DNA from: Paenibacillus sp. FJAT-26967
Lineage (GTDB): Bacteria > Bacillota > Bacilli > Paenibacillales > NBRC-103111
Direction of reading: 5' to 3'
NCBI RefSeq assembly: GCF_001541095.1
Contig: NZ_LMXH01000001.1
Location: 1,824,842 to 1,888,841, forward strand
Length of the DNA stretch: 64,000 nt
Shown: piece after piece, positions 60,981 to 64,000 of the stretch
Layout: every line of letters begins with the position of its first letter
How positions within the stretch are numbered: the stretch's first letter is position 1
The notes under the pieces: generated by a model
Database searches by the model: none
What the model saw: the letters and a program-made list of their open reading frames with translations, nothing else
What the model was told of the DNA's origin: nothing
Position numbers and translations under genes: made by a program

Positions 60981-62603
60981 CTAATAAAAGGTTACGCAGT
61001 TCTTGCCCTTCTGCTTCGAAACATAGAGGGCTTTATCCGCAAGCCGGATCGTTTCGATAGGATCACCTGCATTGCTCGGCCAGATCGCCCCGCCAATGCT
61101 GCAGCCGATCCGAATTACTTCATCTTCGATCAGGAACGGCTCGTTGAGCAGACGGATTAAGTCATTTGCCATGTTTAATGTCTCCTCGGACGGAGTAGAG
61201 GTCTGAGTCTTTAGAAGGATAACGAACTCATCGCCGCCTATGCGGAAAACGACATCCTGGGCCTGCATATAAGCACCGAGACGTTCGGCGACATGCCTTA
61301 GGAGTTTATCTCCAAAGGGGTGTCCCCAGGTGTCGTTCACAAGCTTGAAGCCATCCAGATCCAGATAGAGAAAGGTCAATGTGGTGTTGTTCTCCCTGGC
61401 CTGTTTCATGGCTATTTCCATATAAGTATCGAGTGCAATGCGGTTAGGCAAACCGGTCAATTTATCGTGATGGGCGAGATCGGCCATATGATCCAGGGCG
61501 CTTTCCGTTCTCGTCAAGTTGTCCACCAGATTATTTAAGGAGGAAGATAAGATGTTAAGATCCTTAATGGCATGAAATATTGGGATCTTCACATGATAGC
61601 CGCTACGGAGCTGATCGGCAGCCTGTGCGATCCTTCTGAGCGGTTTGGCGATCCAGCCTGCTACAAGCGCGCCAAGGACAGCGAAAACGATGGCCATAAT
61701 GATGCCTGTCACAACGATAAACCGGTTCAGTTCATTGACGGAGCTAAAAGCAATATCAGCTGGTTGACGAACGAGCACGCTCCAGCCAAGTCCGGGATAA
61801 TTCATATAACCCGCTCCATAAGCATAGCCCGTCAAGTAGCTTCCGTTATCCTCCGGCCACTGTTCTGTTGTCCAGCCATTGGATTCTTTCTGTGCTTGTT
61901 GAATACTTCCCGTATCCATCGGTCGGAATACATATTTCCGGGGTCCGAGCAGAACAGTGTTATCCTTTTTGCTTACAATAAATACGTCCAGCTGATTCAT
62001 CCGGTCCTGCAGCGGCTTCAGAATGGATTTCTCCACTTCACGAGCCCACTCCCAGCTCAGGTGTGCAGCCAGTACCCCGATCCACTCGCCTTTCTTATTG
62101 AAGACCGGAGTACTGATATCTACAAATTGCAGCGGTTCTCCGCTTGGATTAGGCAGCAGTTTGGACAAAAGGACAGCTTCATGTACATCGCCAATGAACC
62201 GTCCTTTCCTGCCTTCGGTAAATACGGGCCGGGCAGAGATGTCCGATCCGGTTAATATTCCGTCACTGGATGCCTTCACCTTCCCGGAAGGGTCTATAAA
62301 GGCTACCCATGTAAAGGAAGGAAAGCTTTTCTTGAGCTGTTCGATCAGTGTGCGGAGTTCATCCGGATTATCGGCATTCGCATATGTGAGCATCTGACTA
62401 AGCATATCGACTTCGCCGGCGTGTGACCACATGAAGTAATCGAGTTTGTCAGCCATCTGATAAGCGACCTGAGAAAGCGAGGCTCCGATGTTTTCTTCTA
62501 CTTGTGTTGTTGTTCTCTGGCTAATGACGATGCTTAATAAAAACGTAAGTAAAAAGATGATCACAGCTAAAACGAGCGCAAAAGCGGTACGTAAGTTGAG
62601 CAT
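60981..62603 (-). CDS. Membrane diguanylate cyclase: dCache sensor, HAMP, GGDEF
   Basis: 540 residues. Helices at about 8-28 and 294-318 enclose a dCache-type sensor (SWVAFIDPSGKVKASS-like FTWVAFIDPSGKVKASSDG, WIGVLAAHLSWEW). HAMP follows, then a GGDEF domain (about 375-540) with LTGLPNR, DLDGFKLVNDTWGH and an intact GGDEF at 456-460. It makes c-di-GMP from GTP. The inhibitory I-site, normally RxxD at 447-450, reads QAQD, so product inhibition is probably weak. No EAL domain. Only a weak ribosome site, GAGGAG, precedes the ATG. Confidence 0.93.
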   Translation of the reverse strand: MLNLRTAFALVLAVIIFLLTFLLSIVISQRTTTQVEENIGASLSQVAYQMADKLDYFMWSHAGEVDMLSQMLTYANADNPDELRTLIEQLKKSFPSFTWVAFIDPSGKVKASSDGILTGSDISARPVFTEGRKGRFIGDVHEAVLLSKLLPNPSGEPLQFVDISTPVFNKKGEWIGVLAAHLSWEWAREVEKSILKPLQDRMNQLDVFIVSKKDNTVLLGPRKYVFRPMDTGSIQQAQKESNGWTTEQWPEDNGSYLTGYAYGAGYMNYPGLGWSVLVRQPADIAFSSVNELNRFIVVTGIIMAIVFAVLGALVAGWIAKPLRRIAQAADQLRSGYHVKIPIFHAIKDLNILSSSLNNLVDNLTRTESALDHMADLAHHDKLTGLPNRIALDTYMEIAMKQARENNTTLTFLYLDLDGFKLVNDTWGHPFGDKLLRHVAERLGAYMQAQDVVFRIGGDEFVILLKTQTSTPSEETLNMANDLIRLLNEPFLIEDEVIRIGCSIGGAIWPSNAGDPIETIRLADKALYVSKQKGKNCVTFY

Positions 62604-62750
62604 TATTCACATACTCCTCTTTCATTTTGGGTTACATGCTCAATAGGAGCAGGATAAATCCTGACCTACCCTTCTTATCGACTTTGTAAGGGCATACGAT
62701 TAGAGGGAAATTCAAGTTTCGCGGAGAAATTTGAAAATCAAAAGTAATGT

Positions 62751-62799
62751 TTGACATAAATGCAAACGATAATATATTATATCTATTATAATGTAAACG
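62751..62799 (+). promoter_or_regulatory. Promoter candidate with paired TGYAAACG motifs
   Basis: TTGACA (62751-62756), 16 bp, TATATT (62773-62778). TGCAAACG at 62761 and TGTAAACG at 62792 are 31 bp apart, about three helical turns, and could be regulator half-sites. It lies 98 bases before the GIY-YIG-like gene. Confidence 0.45.
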
Positions 62800-62875
62800 T
62801 AAAATGATTTTGTTTGAAATTAGATTTGTGTATTGTGTTCTTCAAACTTGATCAGATTTCATTGAAAGAGGAGAT

Positions 62876-63247
62876 ATGATGGACCGGAGAAAAGAATTAG
62901 CCCAGCAATATAAGGAAACAGAAATCGAAGCCGGAATTTTCCAGATACGCAATACCGTTAACGGCAAGATTTATGTGAGCAGCAGCCGTAATTTGAGAAA
63001 TTTAAATGGAAAACGCTTTGAACTTAATGCAGGCTCGAGCATGCAGCGTTTACTGCAGGCAGAGTGGAACGAATATGGGGAAGAGGCTTTTGTTTTTGAA
63101 ATACTCGAATTGCTGGAAAAGAAAAAGTCCGAATTTTTTGATGAGAAAGATGAACTCAAAAAGCTGGAAGAGGCATGGTTAGAGAAACTTAAACCGTTTG
63201 GTGACCGGGGATATAACAAAGAGAATCCGGATGCTTCAGGGAAATGA
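62876..63247 (+). CDS. GIY-YIG-like nuclease-fold protein
   Basis: 123 residues from the ATG at 62876 or 62879 behind AGAGGAG. AGIFQIRNTVNGKIYVSSSR matches the GIY...YIG core, but reads GIF and YVS. FNLNGK-type helix KRFELNAGSSMQRLL and the Glu-bearing YNKENPD tail fit the small GIY-YIG proteins common in Firmicutes. The altered core may reduce nuclease activity; it may instead be a structural relative. It is not next to an intron or mobile gene. Confidence 0.75.
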   Translation: MMDRRKELAQQYKETEIEAGIFQIRNTVNGKIYVSSSRNLRNLNGKRFELNAGSSMQRLLQAEWNEYGEEAFVFEILELLEKKKSEFFDEKDELKKLEEAWLEKLKPFGDRGYNKENPDASGK

Positions 63248-63284
63248 AATTTTCCGGGAGGTCCTGAATAAGGCGGTATTGAAG

Positions 63285-63316
63285 CAGCGGGGGCAGGTAG
63301 AACCCGCTGTTTTTTT
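63285..63316 (+). terminator. Terminator after the GIY-YIG-like gene
   Basis: CAGCGGG / CCCGCTG stem with seven T residues. Confidence 0.85.
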
Positions 63317-63471
63317 GTGTATTAGAAAAGAAACGGATAGGTGAGCGTGTTATTATAACAATGGTGATTTCCAGCAATCACAGGCGATTTAAAAGGTTAT
63401 TCTTGCCAATGTCATCTATTGCTCTTATAATGTCACGTAACATGATGAAAAGATAGCAGGGGGATATGGGC

Positions 63472-64000
63472 ATGAGAAGAGGATGGATCGTCCTAATGGC
63501 AATTATGCTGATTACGAGTCTGACGGCATGTGGAAAAGGTGACTCAGGTGAATCAGGTGAAAGTGAAGCGAAGAAAACAGTGTCGATTCTGACTCCATAC
63601 TTGTCATCCGTAACAACGAACGAGATGGTGGAATCACTCAAGAAGCAGGCGGCCGAAAGAGGCTGGAAAACCAATGTGATAGATACCAAAGGGGATGTCG
63701 GACAGCTTGCAAGCCGCATGGAAGACGTTATTTCCACCAAAACAGATGCCATTGTTATTGTAAGTACCGATCCGAACCAGCTCAAAACTCAAATCAAAAA
63801 AGCAGCTGACAAAAAAATTCCTGTTTTCGGATGTGACTCCGGTTATATAGAAGGCATGAGCATGAATGCGACAAGCGACAACGTGGCCATGTCCAAAATG
63901 ATTACCGAGCACATGACTCAAGCTATCGGGAGCAAAGGCAATGTTGTTGTTCTGACTCACCGCCCGCATCCCGGTGTACTGAAGCGTACCCAGCAGCTGG
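63472..64000 (+). CDS. Sugar ABC transporter substrate-binding lipoprotein (RbsB-like), 3'-truncated
   Basis: The frame runs open to the window end, so only about 176 residues are visible. The ATG at 63472 is eight bases after AGGGGG; an ATG at 63466 is too close. Signal MRRGWIVLMAIMLITSL with lipobox LTAC and a Gly/Ser/Glu linker. The mature part begins VSILTPYLSSVTTNEMVESL and continues ISTKTDAIVIVSTDPNQLKT, KKIPVFGCDSGYIEGM: the type I periplasmic-binding fold of RbsB proteins, which bind pentoses or other sugars. Remaining transporter genes should follow outside the window. Confidence 0.9.
   Translation, partial: MRRGWIVLMAIMLITSLTACGKGDSGESGESEAKKTVSILTPYLSSVTTNEMVESLKKQAAERGWKTNVIDTKGDVGQLASRMEDVISTKTDAIVIVSTDPNQLKTQIKKAADKKIPVFGCDSGYIEGMSMNATSDNVAMSKMITEHMTQAIGSKGNVVVLTHRPHPGVLKRTQQL

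Noticed and set aside
63378-63969. Minus-strand ORFs of 135 and 111 codons
   Set aside because: They are shadows of the plus-strand RbsB-like lipoprotein gene starting at 63472, which has a ribosome site, signal peptide and lipobox.

Overview
The window reads as chromosomal DNA of an endospore-forming, aerobic Gram-positive bacterium, most likely a Paenibacillus. Supporting signs are a gerA-B-C germination operon, a YjcZ-type sporulation peptide, a CdaS-type diadenylate cyclase, a YpdA-type bacillithiol-linked reductase, S-layer homology and CWB2 wall-binding proteins, an AA10 chitin/cellulose-active enzyme, ABC sugar importers without their own ATPase, strong AGGAGG ribosome sites and many TTG/GTG starts. 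No rRNA, tRNA, CRISPR array, intact transposase or prophage was seen. The genus is an inference.

Layout. 1-2258 is the end of an FtsX-type ABC permease. 2512-4464 is a dehydrogenase plus sugar isomerase pair. 4616-7381 (minus) is metNIQ behind a SAM (S-box) riboswitch. 7538-13961 holds an esterase, a helical-repeat protein, ypdA, a SulP anion transporter, an M29 aminopeptidase and a HesB-like protein. 14085-17267 is a drug-efflux MFS gene divergent from marR-azlC-azlD, with a perfect palindrome between them. 17264-24560 carries cdaS, a lactonase, an MFS pump, a nitroreductase, a two-domain wall hydrolase and small proteins. 24703-34319 holds an FAD oxidase, a half-length MFS protein, a secreted LPMO with a complex leader, a BCCT betaine-type carrier, a zinc dehydrogenase, a TipA-type MerR regulator, a nitroreductase and a ZIP transporter.

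34469-43139 is the most system-like part. Two OmpR-family two-component pairs each sit directly upstream of exported genes. The first precedes a beta-propeller lipoprotein, a second lipoprotein and an SLH protein; the second precedes a CWB2 lipoprotein. In both cases the promoter of the first exported gene carries direct repeats at 11-bp spacing, as OmpR-family regulators bind, placed over the -35 region. I propose two adjacent, self-contained envelope-sensing circuits.

43180-43341 looks like a MITE. 43390-47136 (minus) is the germination operon. 47330-51638 carries a formylglycine-generating enzyme, a YqkE-like protein, a K+ channel, an APH-fold kinase and a merR-thioredoxin pair. 52388-55498 is a sugar ABC importer without an ATPase. 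55713-63247 holds a tandem DUF2294 protein, a stand-alone receiver, a YwaF-like membrane protein, small orphan proteins, a zinc-ribbon/winged-helix/deoxyribosyltransferase-like protein, a CwlK-type peptidase, a diguanylate cyclase with a degenerate I-site and a GIY-YIG-like protein. The window ends inside a sugar-binding lipoprotein gene starting at 63472. Intrinsic terminators mark most transcription-unit ends. All family names come from motif reading, not from database searches.
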